Shown here piece by piece: positions 25,229 through 33,793 of a stretch of 64,000 nt of DNA (the first letter of the stretch is position 1; every line of letters starts with the position of its first letter). The translations under genes were made by a program, and so were the position numbers. The notes below the pieces were generated by a model. That model saw only the letters and a program-made list of their open reading frames with translations. It had not been told where the DNA came from and did no database searches. This DNA comes from Noviluteimonas caseinilytica (GTDB taxonomy: Bacteria; Pseudomonadota; Gammaproteobacteria; Xanthomonadales; Xanthomonadaceae): contig NZ_AP024545.1 of NCBI RefSeq assembly GCF_018406605.1, positions 1,550,001 through 1,614,000 on the forward strand, given 5' to 3'.

Positions 25229-27243
25229 CTAGCCGTTTTCCTCGGTTAGCAATGGAATCCCAAGGTTTTTGAGAAGATCAAAAACGCCGTCGTAGTGCTT
25301 TGGCGGTCTCGTCTTGTCTTGGTCGGAGCCGGTGGGGATGACAATCACCATGCCCTGGCGAGCACGAGTCAGCAGTACGCGATATGCGTTCAGAAGGTAG
25401 CGACGCCGCGATTCGTCGTTCACCTTCTTCCAGCTGCTTCCTGAGAATTTGTGAAATCCCCAAGACCCGCCTTCCGCTCGAAGGTCTGCATCCCAAACGA
25501 CGCAGGCCCAATCGAGCTCAAGACCTTGCACTTGAAATTCTGTTGCAGGGTCTTCCATGTAGTACGAGGACCGAACGTCCTCGTGACCTTGAAGAAACCA
25601 CTGCACCGGATCGGTCTTCACTCGAACATCAACGCCAAGCGGGCGAAGGCGCTGTGCGCCTGAGGACACCACCATACCGAAGCGCTCGCTTCCCCTCGCG
25701 CGCGTTCGAACCCAGTGCTTTGCAGCGGCGAGATCACGCGTTAGCCGAATCGGATAGGTCGCCAGGACACTTTTGAGCGAGTGTTTAGCCTGCTCGAGCC
25801 GCAGATCTAAGAGGTCGTTCACGAAGCTCGAAACATGCTCAGATCGAAATGATCGAACTGAGGTCGCTAGATGCAGTGCAGGATCGTAGCGAAGTACAAC
25901 TTTTCCCTCGAGAGCGGAGATCGCTTCCGACTCAACCGCTCCGGCATTGGCCAATTCAGGTGATAGATGAACTACCCAATTTGGGAATTGAGTTGACACC
26001 GCAGACAGCCATTCCCGAATGCCGGCTTCTCCCCTATTAATCTCCTGACCATTTCCGACCAGGCAAACAACAACAGCCCAGTTGTGACGATCCATGCAGG
26101 AGATCAGAAACGCTGGCTCCGACTGGTTGAAGTCTGGCTCGCCCTTTTTCGTGCGCATAAACGCGGACGTTTGCGGAAGGTCCCAAGCACGCTGGGCTTC
26201 GTCAAAAAGTGCCACGTGGTTCGCGGCGGGCCCTTGTCCGCTAGGTACTCATCTCGGAAATGGTGGACGTTTTGGACAAACGTTTTGACCTTTCGCGCGG
26301 CCTCACCTTTTGTGACTTTGGATCCCCGTTCGCTGGCGCGTTTAACTTCGTCGTGTGTTAGCGCGGCCTGGAGGACTGCTACCAAAGGGCCGTTTCCGGA
26401 AAGAAAGACGCTGTGAGAGTGATCGGTGCCGTCGGATTGCTTCGTGGCCACATCTAGGCCCACCAGCGTTTTTCCAGCTCCAGGCACGCCAGTTACAAAG
26501 CAAATGACCTTTTCTCTCTTGGCTCTGGCAGCGTCGATGATCTGCATGACGCATGCCGTCGTAGCAGACAGGTTTTCTGCACCGGCATCGCTCCGGGTAA
26601 TCTCGGCGACGTCGTGATTCAAGTACAGGTGTCGAGCTGCCTCAATGATCGTCGGCGTTGGTTGGTATCGACCGACTTCCCAGTCACCAGGTTCGATCTT
26701 GTTTCCCGACGTGAGGCGTAGTCCCATCTCCAGGGCTTCGCGCAAGGTCGACCCGGCGCAACCGATAGGAGGTACCACGCCGTCTTCCACAGATGGATGC
26801 TCAAGTTGCCGAATGGCGCTGGACTCAGTCGCTACTAGGACCGGCACGATAGGTAGGAGATGGCTCGCGCTGTGGAAGTACTTCAGGTCCAGCGCGTAGT
26901 CCCACACCTGATTAATTGCTGCGCGATCGAAGGCTGTCGCGCCGACCTTGAACTCGATAACAAACAACGCGTGATCGAGAACCAGAATGGTGTCGACACG
27001 CTTGCCCAGTCGAGGGATGTCATATTCCAAATAGACGGATCCGCGACCCCTAAAGCCGGCTAGCTCTCGTTGCAGGGCGACAATCTGTCCGGTCCACGCG
27101 CCGCGATCGAGCAATGTCACATCCGCCGAGCTTCTCTCGACGAGAGCGCCCAAAATGGTGCGCGGATCGGCGATCAAGAAGTCCTCGATGGAAGCGCTGT
27201 ACGCCCATCGCACGCGGCGATGGGCCGTGATCGGCAGATCCAT
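25229..27243 (-). pseudogene. Nuclease-helicase (PD-(D/E)xK plus DUF2075/SLFN-g3 helicase), frameshifted
   Basis: Two frames (27243-26104 and 26215-25229) encode the halves of one protein of about 671 aa. The N-terminal part has a restriction-endonuclease-like core (RVDTILVLDHALFVIEFKVG: D, then E-x-K, with Q in INQVWDY). A P-loop helicase of the DUF2075/Schlafen group 3 type follows, with Walker A TGVPGAGKT, Walker B VALFDEAQRAW, and motif VI-like YRVLLTRARQGM near the C-terminus. Adding one base in GGGCCC at 26228-26233 joins KGP to AANHVALFDEA perfectly. The protein is probably a DNA/RNA-acting defence or repair enzyme. It is AT-richer than its neighbours, suggesting acquisition. A sequencing error is as likely as true inactivation. 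Confidence 0.8.
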
Positions 27244-27317
27244 GCGAGTTTTCCCCAGCCCTGTCTGGAGAAATCTTACGCCAATGACGGCATGGTCTCC
27301 TGCGCGGAGAAGCCAGA

Positions 27318-28211
27318 TTATTTCTTGGTGTCGTCGGTCGGGTACCGGATGACGAGTGCCTGCGCAATGAGGCCGGCCATCTCGTGCGGAATGCTTCTGG
27401 CGGCACCGTCAGCCATGAAGGATGCGCCCCGTCCAGCGGGATTGAACACGCGGACCAGGTCGGGGTTACGGCCTGTGGAATCGATCCACCATCCAGGAAG
27501 CGCAACAACCGGAACCACGTTGATGGAAGCCTTTAACGTGTCCCGCAGATAGGTTCGAAGCCATTCCGCCTGGCGCCGAGCCTGTTCGATAGGCCCCCTG
27601 CTCGCGAAATGGGGGAATCGGAGAACCTCACCATCAAAGCTGACTTTGTGGGCGTCGGGATGTGTCTTCGCAGGCTTGCGGACCGACTTGGTTTCAACCA
27701 TGTAAACGGCGCGCGGGCCAATCACAACGTGGTCGAGGTTGAACTTGTCGCCCGGGACGTCGTGGATGACCGTGCAGCCTGAAGCGATCAAACGGTTTAG
27801 TTGCTGTGCTGTGAATAGTTCGGCCTTCAGCCCTTCGTTCGCGCGCCGGCGAAGTCTGCCATGGTGAACGATGTGGCGGATTGACCAAGCAACGAGCGCT
27901 ATGAACGCGATCAGGAAGATCCATTCGCCAACCCCCCAGCGGACGTGGCCCCACTCGACCTTTGAAAGGGCCCATACAGCGAGAAAGTAAGGACCAAGCC
28001 AAAACAGCATTAGCAGAGCAGCTTGCGCGCTATCGGTGTGATCCTCGATTCGCTTTCTCAGCTGCTCACCAGCCCCGTAAATCGCCTTGCCTTCGATAGG
28101 TGACCTGCGCCCATCGCGATCCTGCCATTTTCGATGCAAAAAGATGAAGGCGACCGCTAGGAATGTAGGCAGGAGTACAGATGCGCAAACGATGACGACG
28201 TATAGGGGCAT
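27318..28211 (-). CDS. Membrane-anchored NERD-domain nuclease-related protein
   Basis: A 297 aa protein with an N-terminal membrane helix (about 5-25), two further helices (about 65-82 and 93-112) and a cytosolic NERD domain (about 125-250). The NERD core is visible: NEGLKAELFTAQQLNRL, VIHDVP, FNLDHVVIGPRAVYMVETKS (D, then E-x-K). The fold is nuclease-like, and the acidic and lysine residues are retained. NERD proteins are often found in plasmid and defence contexts. The gene lies 74 bases upstream of the nuclease-helicase on the same strand, shares its lower GC, and probably forms an operon with it. Confidence 0.85.
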   Translation of the reverse strand: MPLYVVIVCASVLLPTFLAVAFIFLHRKWQDRDGRRSPIEGKAIYGAGEQLRKRIEDHTDSAQAALLMLFWLGPYFLAVWALSKVEWGHVRWGVGEWIFLIAFIALVAWSIRHIVHHGRLRRRANEGLKAELFTAQQLNRLIASGCTVIHDVPGDKFNLDHVVIGPRAVYMVETKSVRKPAKTHPDAHKVSFDGEVLRFPHFASRGPIEQARRQAEWLRTYLRDTLKASINVVPVVALPGWWIDSTGRNPDLVRVFNPAGRGASFMADGAARSIPHEMAGLIAQALVIRYPTDDTKK

Positions 28212-28323
28212 GGCTTGTCTGGTCGGGCTGCGTGTTAAGTAGATTGAACCACAACGACTCGTCCAGACATGGACGTGGTGCGGAGAGGCGGTGGTGGCGC
28301 GGGGTGCCAGCGCCGATGGCCTT

Positions 28324-28596
28324 GGGCGCGCAAAGCGGGGCGCTTATCGCAAAGCGGGGGAAGCTGATCGCAGCGATCGGGGCGCTTATCTCAAGCTATC
28401 GAAACCTGGATTCAGCCAAATGGAAGCCGAGCGCAAGCAGTTTTGCGCTGATCTCAAGTCATCGGAAGCTGATCCCACGCAATCGCGAGATGATCTCAAG
28501 CTAGCGCGAGCTGATCTCAAGCAAGTGCCAGTTGGTCTCAAGCAGTCGCGATCTGATCTCAACCGGTCGTGCCCTGATCGCAAAGCTACGGAGGCC
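28324..28596 (+). repeat. Thirteen-copy 21-bp tandem repeat encoding heptads
   Basis: Thirteen consecutive 21-base units run without any indel. The best-conserved units begin GATCTCAAG (at 28450, 28492, 28513, and GGTCTCAAG at 28534). Earlier and later units are more diverged. In the frame of an ORF opening with GTG at 28291 (stop at 28767), each unit encodes a heptad close to D-L-K-Q-S-x-A, a pattern that could form a coiled coil. The exact phase over 273 bases suggests tandem amplification under a coding constraint. The ORF outside the repeat looks non-coding, so the gene call is uncertain. The rest of 28212-28935 holds no other convincing gene. Confidence 0.75.
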
Positions 28597-28880
28597 AATC
28601 ACAACGTCTCCGACTCTGTGCTTGTCGTCTTTCGTCATGAAGACGCGTGTCTCGTGGACAAGTTGAGTCCACGCGTCAGACGCGTCTGTGCGTTGTCGCG
28701 TTTCCGTCCAATTGGCGGACACCAATATCGGGCGCAGTCTTCTCGACGGAGTCCAACACTCCTCTAGGCGCGTCAACATCACGCGGTACCGCATGGCCCC
28801 TGCGTCGGGAGGGGACCTAATACAACACCTCGCGAGGGGGAATACGTTCACCGCCCTAGAGCGGTTTGGCCTCCCGACAC

Positions 28881-28907
28881 CTTTGCGCCGCGCACCGCGG
28901 CGCAAAG
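28881..28907 (+). promoter_or_regulatory. Perfect 12-bp stem-loop upstream of a small gene
   Basis: CTTTGCGCCGCG and its exact reverse complement are separated by the three bases CAC. The hairpin ends 28 bases before the ATG at 28936. No T-tract follows, so it is more likely a leader hairpin or attenuator than an intrinsic terminator, but neither role is proven. Confidence 0.5.
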
Positions 28908-28935
28908 CTCTTCCCCAAATCGTCGGAGGTCACAC

Positions 28936-29178
28936 ATGCAACCTTCCGCCCGAGCGCCCACCGTCTACGCGCTCCCCGAAACCGCCCACGTCGAACTGAT
29001 CCAGATTCGCGATCACCTGCGCCTGCTGGCCTTCCTCGCGGATACCGGTTCCAACGCCAGCCGCCACGATGCGGAACTCCGCCCGCACGCACTCGCCTGG
29101 TGGTTCACGCGCCTGGCGCGCGACATCGACGGCATCGTCGAAGCGACCTATTGGTCGGCGGACGTCGCGAACGGTTGA
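28936..29178 (+). CDS. Small XAC0095-like protein
   Basis: An 80 aa protein with the segment ELIQIRDHLRLLAFLADTG, which matches the core helix of the small XAC0095-type proteins described only in Xanthomonadaceae. A second helix, LAWWFTRLARDIDGIVE, follows. It has no signal peptide and no enzymatic motif; it is perhaps a small DNA- or protein-binding factor. A GGAGG ribosome site lies eight bases before the ATG. A strong stem-loop sits in the leader. Family assignment is from memory of the motif and is moderate. Confidence 0.68.
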   Translation: MQPSARAPTVYALPETAHVELIQIRDHLRLLAFLADTGSNASRHDAELRPHALAWWFTRLARDIDGIVEATYWSADVANG

Positions 29179-29234
29179 TGGCTTCTGCTTTCGCTTTCAA
29201 CCGAAGGAACGACATTACCCAACGCTCCGGTGAG

Positions 29235-29347
29235 GCGCACCGCACGCCGAGCCAATCCCGCGCAGCCGTCCATGGATGGACGGCGCCGATGCTCGCAGCC
29301 AGGGATGGCGAGGCAGCGGAGCGGGATTGGCTGGGCGTGCAGTGCGC
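29235..29347. repeat. Composite inverted repeat A with internal CCATGGATGG palindrome
   Basis: Arms of 27 bases (29235-29261 and 29321-29347) are reverse complements with two mismatches. Between them lies a second palindrome at 29265-29284 (stem GCCGTCCAT, loop GG). The element lies in the 540-base gap 29179-29720, which has no convincing gene. It resembles mobile extragenic palindromes; no transposase is present. Confidence 0.75.
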
Positions 29348-29449
29348 CGTCGGTCCGAGTGCAGCTGTTCGCCAGCGACCCAACGATCCGGTGCAAGGCG
29401 CTACCCCTACGCAGCGTCGCAACGATCCGATCGCGAAGCGCGCCGACGT

Positions 29450-29550
29450 GATGAGGGCCAAGGGTCCTTGAAGTGCGCCATGGATGGCGCACGGCCGGTG
29501 CTTGGAGCTGGACAGCGGAACGCGCCGGGCAAGGACCCTTGGCCCTCATC
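29450..29550. repeat. Composite inverted repeat B with internal CCATGGATGG palindrome
   Basis: A perfect 21-base inverted repeat (29450-29470 and 29530-29550) encloses a second palindrome at 29473-29492 (stem GTGCGCCAT, loop GG). The internal core CCATGGATGG is shared with the element at 29235-29347, so the two are probably related. A further small hairpin follows at 29597-29615 (ATCCCG CCTTCG CGGGGAT), of a type commonly scattered between genes in proteobacteria. Confidence 0.78.
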
Positions 29551-29720
29551 GCGGCGGAGCGCCGTGCCGGAGGAGGTTCAACAACCTCGCTTCTGGATCC
29601 CGCCTTCGCGGGGATGACAAGCCGCAAGCCACCAATCTGAACGACCCTCGCTCCCCCGTCGCACCCCGAAGCCCCATACTCCGCCGCCGCCCCTCCGGCG
29701 GCCCGCTCCCGAGAAACGCC

Positions 29721-30278
29721 ATGGCCACCAAGGCCACCATCATCAAGGCCGAGCTCCAGGTCACCGACATGGACCGCCACTATTACGCCGCGCACAACCT
29801 CACGTTGGCGCAGCACCCGTCCGAAACCGTCGAGCGCCTGATGGTCCGCCTGCTGGGCTTCGCCCTGTACGCGGACGATCGCCTCGAGTTCGGCCGCGGC
29901 CTCAGCGACGAAGACGAACCCACCCTGTGGCGCCGCAACTATTCCGGCGAAATCGAACTCTGGATCGAACTCGGCCAGCCCGACGAATCCCGCCTGCGCA
30001 AGGCGAGCGCGAAGTCCGAGGAAGTCGTCGTGCTCACGTACGGCGGCCGCGCCAGCGAACTGTGGTGGACGAAGAATGCGGTGGGCCTGGCCCGCCTGCG
30101 CAACCTCACCGTGCTCGACATCGACGCGAACGCCGTCGATGCGATGGCGCGCCTGTTCGGCCGCGGCATGCGCCTCACCGCGATGATCCAGGACGGCGAA
30201 GTGCAGTTGATGTCCGCCGATGCGAACGTCGCGCTGCGCCCCGTGGTGCGCATGGCCTCGGCGTCGACCGCGGCCTGA
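29721..30278 (+). CDS. yaeQ: YaeQ family protein
   Basis: A 185 aa soluble protein of the YaeQ family, which has a PD-(D/E)xK nuclease-like fold. It begins MATKATIIKAELQVTDMDRH, the family signature, and continues with RLMVRLLGFALYA, GLSDEDEPTLW, IELWIELGQPDESRLRKAS and VVVLTYG. In enterics YaeQ was linked to RfaH suppression, but its activity is unproven. The length is normal. It is single-gene, convergent with the next minus-strand group. Confidence 0.92.
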   Translation: MATKATIIKAELQVTDMDRHYYAAHNLTLAQHPSETVERLMVRLLGFALYADDRLEFGRGLSDEDEPTLWRRNYSGEIELWIELGQPDESRLRKASAKSEEVVVLTYGGRASELWWTKNAVGLARLRNLTVLDIDANAVDAMARLFGRGMRLTAMIQDGEVQLMSADANVALRPVVRMASASTAA

Positions 30279-30677
30279 TCAACCCGCCAGCACGTCGCGC
30301 CAATACGGCACCGGCAGGAACGGCATGTACTCATGCCACCCCAGCACGAACGAAAATACGGCGTGGATCGCGGGCGACGACAAAAACGCCAGCACCAGGT
30401 ACCACGCCAGTTCGCGCCGCGAGAACTTGAACGCGAAAGGCGGCAGCAACAACGTCGCCAGCGCCGGCACCGTGTAGTAGATCCACCACGGCAAGCCGGA
30501 ATTGTTGCCGAACTTCGCGAACATCATCCCGCCGACCACGACGATCGCCGCCACGCCGACCACCGGCTTGAGGTGCAGCGGGTGCGCACGATGGCGCGTC
30601 ACGAAGCGCAGGATCGCGACGAACACGACCAGCGACACCAGCACGAAACACCAGAACCGCAACGCGACCGAATCCAA
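30279..30677 (-). CDS. Four-helix membrane protein, unknown function
   Basis: A 132 aa hydrophobic protein starting at a TTG (DSVALRFWCFVLVSLVVFVAIL) with GGGGGA upstream. Four membrane helices are likely (about 8-27, 38-56, 65-85 and 95-115), ending in a loop PVPYWRDVLAG. No family was recognised. It is transcribed after the PAP2 gene, 32 bases downstream of it, and may be part of the lipid-modification operon. Confidence 0.6.
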   Translation of the reverse strand: MDSVALRFWCFVLVSLVVFVAILRFVTRHRAHPLHLKPVVGVAAIVVVGGMMFAKFGNNSGLPWWIYYTVPALATLLLPPFAFKFSRRELAWYLVLAFLSSPAIHAVFSFVLGWHEYMPFLPVPYWRDVLAG

Positions 30678-30709
30678 AGCGCTTCCCCCAAAGCGGATGA
30701 GGCGCGACT

Positions 30710-31447
30710 CTATCGCGGATCGCTGCGCCCTGCGCCTTCGCGCCACGCCCCCGTCGCCGCGTGCAGCACCAGCACGATCGCCCACGTGATCCACAACGAC
30801 CACAAGGTCTGCGAGAGGAAGTGCGCGCCGCGGAATTGCTGGATCCAGCCCCACGCCAGGCTCGCGGCGAACAACCCCAGCCACCACGCCACGCTCGCGC
30901 GCTTGCGCTCGGGCCACCACAACAACGCGAACGCCATCGCCCACGAGCCCGACGTCACGAAGGCCGCGGGGATGCAGCGCCCCAAGGCCACGTCCGCGCG
31001 CGGCGAGGTGATCGTCGTCCACAAGTCCTGGTACGGCGCATGGCCACCGAACGCGTCGACATCCCACGGGCAATGCATCGGCCCGTAGAAGCGTTGCAGC
31101 ACCCAGATGCACGTCGGCACGACGACGAACGCCAGGGCCACGCACCACCACCGACGTCGATGCGTCGCGAAGAACCCGTCGCGCGCCCGCAACGTCGCCA
31201 ACGCGACCGCCCACGTCGCAAGCCCCGCGCCGATCAGCACGTACTTCATGTAGCGATGCAGGAAGTCCGTCATCACCCAGTCGTGGCGCCAGGGGAACAC
31301 GCGCGTCTGCGCGTCGTAGTACGGCGCGGCGAGGGCCAGGTCGAGGCGCGTGGCGTGGAAGATCCACAATAAGGCGATCGCGGCCACCGCGAGACACGCG
31401 GTCTGCAAGGCGTAGAAGCGCGCGGGGAATCGCGGGCTGGGCTTCAA
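30710..31447 (-). CDS. PAP2-family membrane phosphatase-like protein with altered motif
   Basis: A 245 aa protein with about six membrane spans, related to PAP2 phosphatases acting on lipid phosphates. The family segments YGPMHCPWDVDAFGG and FRGAHFLSQTLWS are present. The second catalytic motif, normally P-A/S-G-H, reads IPAAFVTSG here, so the usual histidine is replaced by phenylalanine. It may act poorly or on another chemistry. Its ATG overlaps the stop of the glycosyltransferase gene (ATGA), so the two are co-translated; together they suggest lipid A or lipid-carrier modification. Confidence 0.78.
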   Translation of the reverse strand: MKPSPRFPARFYALQTACLAVAAIALLWIFHATRLDLALAAPYYDAQTRVFPWRHDWVMTDFLHRYMKYVLIGAGLATWAVALATLRARDGFFATHRRRWWCVALAFVVVPTCIWVLQRFYGPMHCPWDVDAFGGHAPYQDLWTTITSPRADVALGRCIPAAFVTSGSWAMAFALLWWPERKRASVAWWLGLFAASLAWGWIQQFRGAHFLSQTLWSLWITWAIVLVLHAATGAWREGAGRSDPR

Positions 31448-32946
31448 GGACTCGTGCCGGCGTGCGCCGCCTCGGCGCCGTCGGGCGCGACGCGGAACAC
31501 GATGCTACCCCGGTACGGCGCACCCAACGCCTGCGCCCGGTGCTGCCGCGCCGCCATGTAACGCTGCACGTCGTGCCAGGCCTCGGCCTTGCAGATCCAG
31601 ACGCTGGCGCCGTCGTCGTGGTCCTCGACCAGTTCCGTTGCCGCGTCTTCGTCGTAGTGCGGGTTGATCGATGTGCCGTCGGCCTTCGGCACGCGGGCCA
31701 GCGTGACGTCTTCGACATCCGCGTTCAGGTGCAGCCGCAGCCCGTAGCGCATGCGGTCGTCGACGAACACCACCTGGTCGATCGCGCCCGGCACCCGTGC
31801 GCGGATCGCGTCGGCCCACGCGCGGGCATCCTGCGGCGAATCGATCGTCGCGCTGACGAGACGCAGACCGATCAGCAGCGGCACCCACGCGACCAGGCGG
31901 CGCCACGGCATCGGCCCGCCGATCTCCGCGCTGCGCACCGCGACCGCCAACGCCACCGGCGCGAACAACGGCAACACATACAACGGCAAGCGCGACCGCG
32001 CGATGCAGAACACGAGCAACGGCAGGAACGTCCACGCCGCGAGCAACAGATCGACCGGATCATTCGCGCGCCCTTCGGGCTTGCGCCACTTCCGCACGTG
32101 CGCCGGCAATCCACGCAACCACCCGAACCACAACACCGTCCACGGCAACGCCCCCAGCACCAGCGTCGGCCCGTACACCGCGAGCCACCCGTACCACTGC
32201 CCGTTGCGCCGGAACTCGTCGGTCGCGAACCGATCCACCACTTCCATCCCCAGGAAGTAGTGCAGCAACGCCGGATTGCGCGTCACCACCACCACGAACC
32301 ACCACAACGCCAGCGCCGCGAACACGAACAAGCCGAGCGGATGGAACACGCGCCGCCGCGGCGTCACCGCGAACTCGACGAACACGATCGCGAGCAACGG
32401 CAACAACCCCGGCGGCCCCTTCGTGAGGAACGCGAGCGCGAACGCGGTCCATAGCAAGGCGTCCCATCCCAACCGCCCGCTGCCCCATCGCAACTCGACG
32501 TAGGCCCACATCGCGAGCGTCTCCCACGCGGCGAGCAGGAAGTCTGTAGTCACCAGTTGCGAGGCGATGGCCGGCGCCAACATCGTCGCGTACGCGATCG
32601 CGGCGAAGCGCGCGCGCTCGGGCACCAGGCGCAACGCGATCCGCCACACGCACCACGTGCTCAACAGGTACGCGAGCGCCACGGGGATGCGCGCCGCCCA
32701 CGTGTTCATGCCGAACACCGCCAGGCTCGCGGCGACGGCCCAGTACGTCAGCGGCGGCTTCGTCCAGTGCCCCACGTCGTGCGTGCGATGCGGCACCAGC
32801 CAGTCGCCGCTCGACAGCATGTTGGCCGCCACGTTGGTGTAGCGACCTTCGTCCGGATCCCACAACCCGCGGCTGCCGAGGAACGCGAACGCGAGCGTCA
32901 GCACGACGAGCACGACGAGCGTCCGTTGCATGCGAACCGTTGTCAT
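31444..32946 (-). CDS. ArnT-like lipid-linked glycosyltransferase
   Basis: A 500 aa integral membrane glycosyltransferase of the ArnT/PMT (GT83) type, which moves a sugar from undecaprenyl phosphate to lipid A or another acceptor. It begins with a membrane helix and the catalytic-loop segment LWDPDEGRYTNVAANML, with the acidic pair characteristic of the family. Some eleven membrane spans follow, then a periplasmic C-terminal domain (from about 370). ATG 32946 is chosen because GGAG lies seven bases before it; a GTG four codons upstream also fits. The substrate cannot be fixed from sequence. Confidence 0.82.
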   Translation of the reverse strand: MTTVRMQRTLVVLVVLTLAFAFLGSRGLWDPDEGRYTNVAANMLSSGDWLVPHRTHDVGHWTKPPLTYWAVAASLAVFGMNTWAARIPVALAYLLSTWCVWRIALRLVPERARFAAIAYATMLAPAIASQLVTTDFLLAAWETLAMWAYVELRWGSGRLGWDALLWTAFALAFLTKGPPGLLPLLAIVFVEFAVTPRRRVFHPLGLFVFAALALWWFVVVVTRNPALLHYFLGMEVVDRFATDEFRRNGQWYGWLAVYGPTLVLGALPWTVLWFGWLRGLPAHVRKWRKPEGRANDPVDLLLAAWTFLPLLVFCIARSRLPLYVLPLFAPVALAVAVRSAEIGGPMPWRRLVAWVPLLIGLRLVSATIDSPQDARAWADAIRARVPGAIDQVVFVDDRMRYGLRLHLNADVEDVTLARVPKADGTSINPHYDEDAATELVEDHDDGASVWICKAEAWHDVQRYMAARQHRAQALGAPYRGSIVFRVAPDGAEAAHAGTSP

Positions 32947-33101
32947 CGCGGGCTCCACGCGGGCGCGCCCAGCGTGACTGCGGCCGCTGTAAGCGAACCT
33001 CAGGCCAGCCTGAGGCGCCTGTTAAGCGATCCGGCACGCGGCTGTCACCGGCACACCGGCATCCTGCGTCCACCCCACCCAGAACAGCGGAGCACGACCC
33101 C

Positions 33102-33623
33102 ATGGCACGCGACATCCTCAAGACCCTCAAGGAAGAGCACGCAACGCTGCGTTCGCTGTTCGACCAGATGAAAGAGACGACCGACCGCGCCAAGAAGGGC
33201 CGCGCCGACCTGCTGGAGACGATCGAGCAGAACCTGTTGCCGCACGCCAAGTGGGAAGAGCAGGTGTTCTATCCCGCATTCAAGGAACGCTGCGACCGCG
33301 ACGGCCTGCAGACGCTGGCCGAGGCCATCGCCGAGCACCACGCGGTGGAGCACAGCGTGATCCCGGAAGTGCACGCGGCCGACGTGGAAACGCCGGAGTT
33401 CGCGGGGCGCGTCAAGGTGTTCGGCGAGTTCATCGACCACCACGCCAAGGAAGAAGAGAAGACCATGTTCAAGATGGTCCGCGAGCTGTTCAGCGCGGAC
33501 GAGCTTGCGCAGATGGACGAAGACTACGAGACCTGGAAGGCCTCCGACGCCGCCGCCAACCTCGTCTTTGCCGAGCAGGCGAAGGCCGGGTTGAAGGGTG
33601 CGGTGAAGTCGCTCATCCAGTAA
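33102..33623 (+). CDS. Hemerythrin-domain protein
   Basis: A 173 aa all-helical protein with a hemerythrin/HHE di-iron pattern: LKEEHATLRSLFDQM, LLPHAKWEEQVFYP, EHHAVEHSVIPE and DHHAKEEEKTMF. These histidines and glutamates are spaced as in non-heme iron sites that bind O2 or NO. It is cytoplasmic, without a signal peptide. It stands alone and is followed by a strong hairpin. A stress or redox-sensing role is typical of the family. Confidence 0.88.
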   Translation: MARDILKTLKEEHATLRSLFDQMKETTDRAKKGRADLLETIEQNLLPHAKWEEQVFYPAFKERCDRDGLQTLAEAIAEHHAVEHSVIPEVHAADVETPEFAGRVKVFGEFIDHHAKEEEKTMFKMVRELFSADELAQMDEDYETWKASDAAANLVFAEQAKAGLKGAVKSLIQ

Positions 33624-33629
33624 GGGTGT

Positions 33630-33675
33630 GCCGGTGCGGCGCGTCGGCCGGAGGCCGATGCGCCGCGACACCGGC
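33630..33675 (+). terminator. GC-rich hairpin after the hemerythrin gene
   Basis: GCCGGTG-CGGCGCGTCGGCC at 33630-33649 pairs with 33653-33675 across a three-base loop, with a small bulge, and is followed by TTTAC. It begins six bases after the stop codon and probably terminates the transcript. Confidence 0.55.
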
Positions 33676-33793
33676 TTTACTGCATTCAGCGCAATGAAGC
33701 CCGCGCGAAGGATGCAGGCCACACATTTTCCCTGTCCGGTCGCGTAACAACGCGGCCGTTTCCATTTCTGCACAGGTGCAGGAACAGGGAACG

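Noticed and set aside
28324..28596. A CRISPR array
   Set aside because: Units are directly adjacent 21-mers with no unique spacers, and no cas genes are nearby.
28291..28767. A protein-coding gene spanning the heptad repeat
   Set aside because: GTG start without a clear ribosome site, and the C-terminal third does not look protein-like; kept only as a repeat with possible coding history.
33630..33675. A tRNA gene or riboswitch
   Set aside because: It is a single simple stem with a three-base loop, no cloverleaf and no conserved core.
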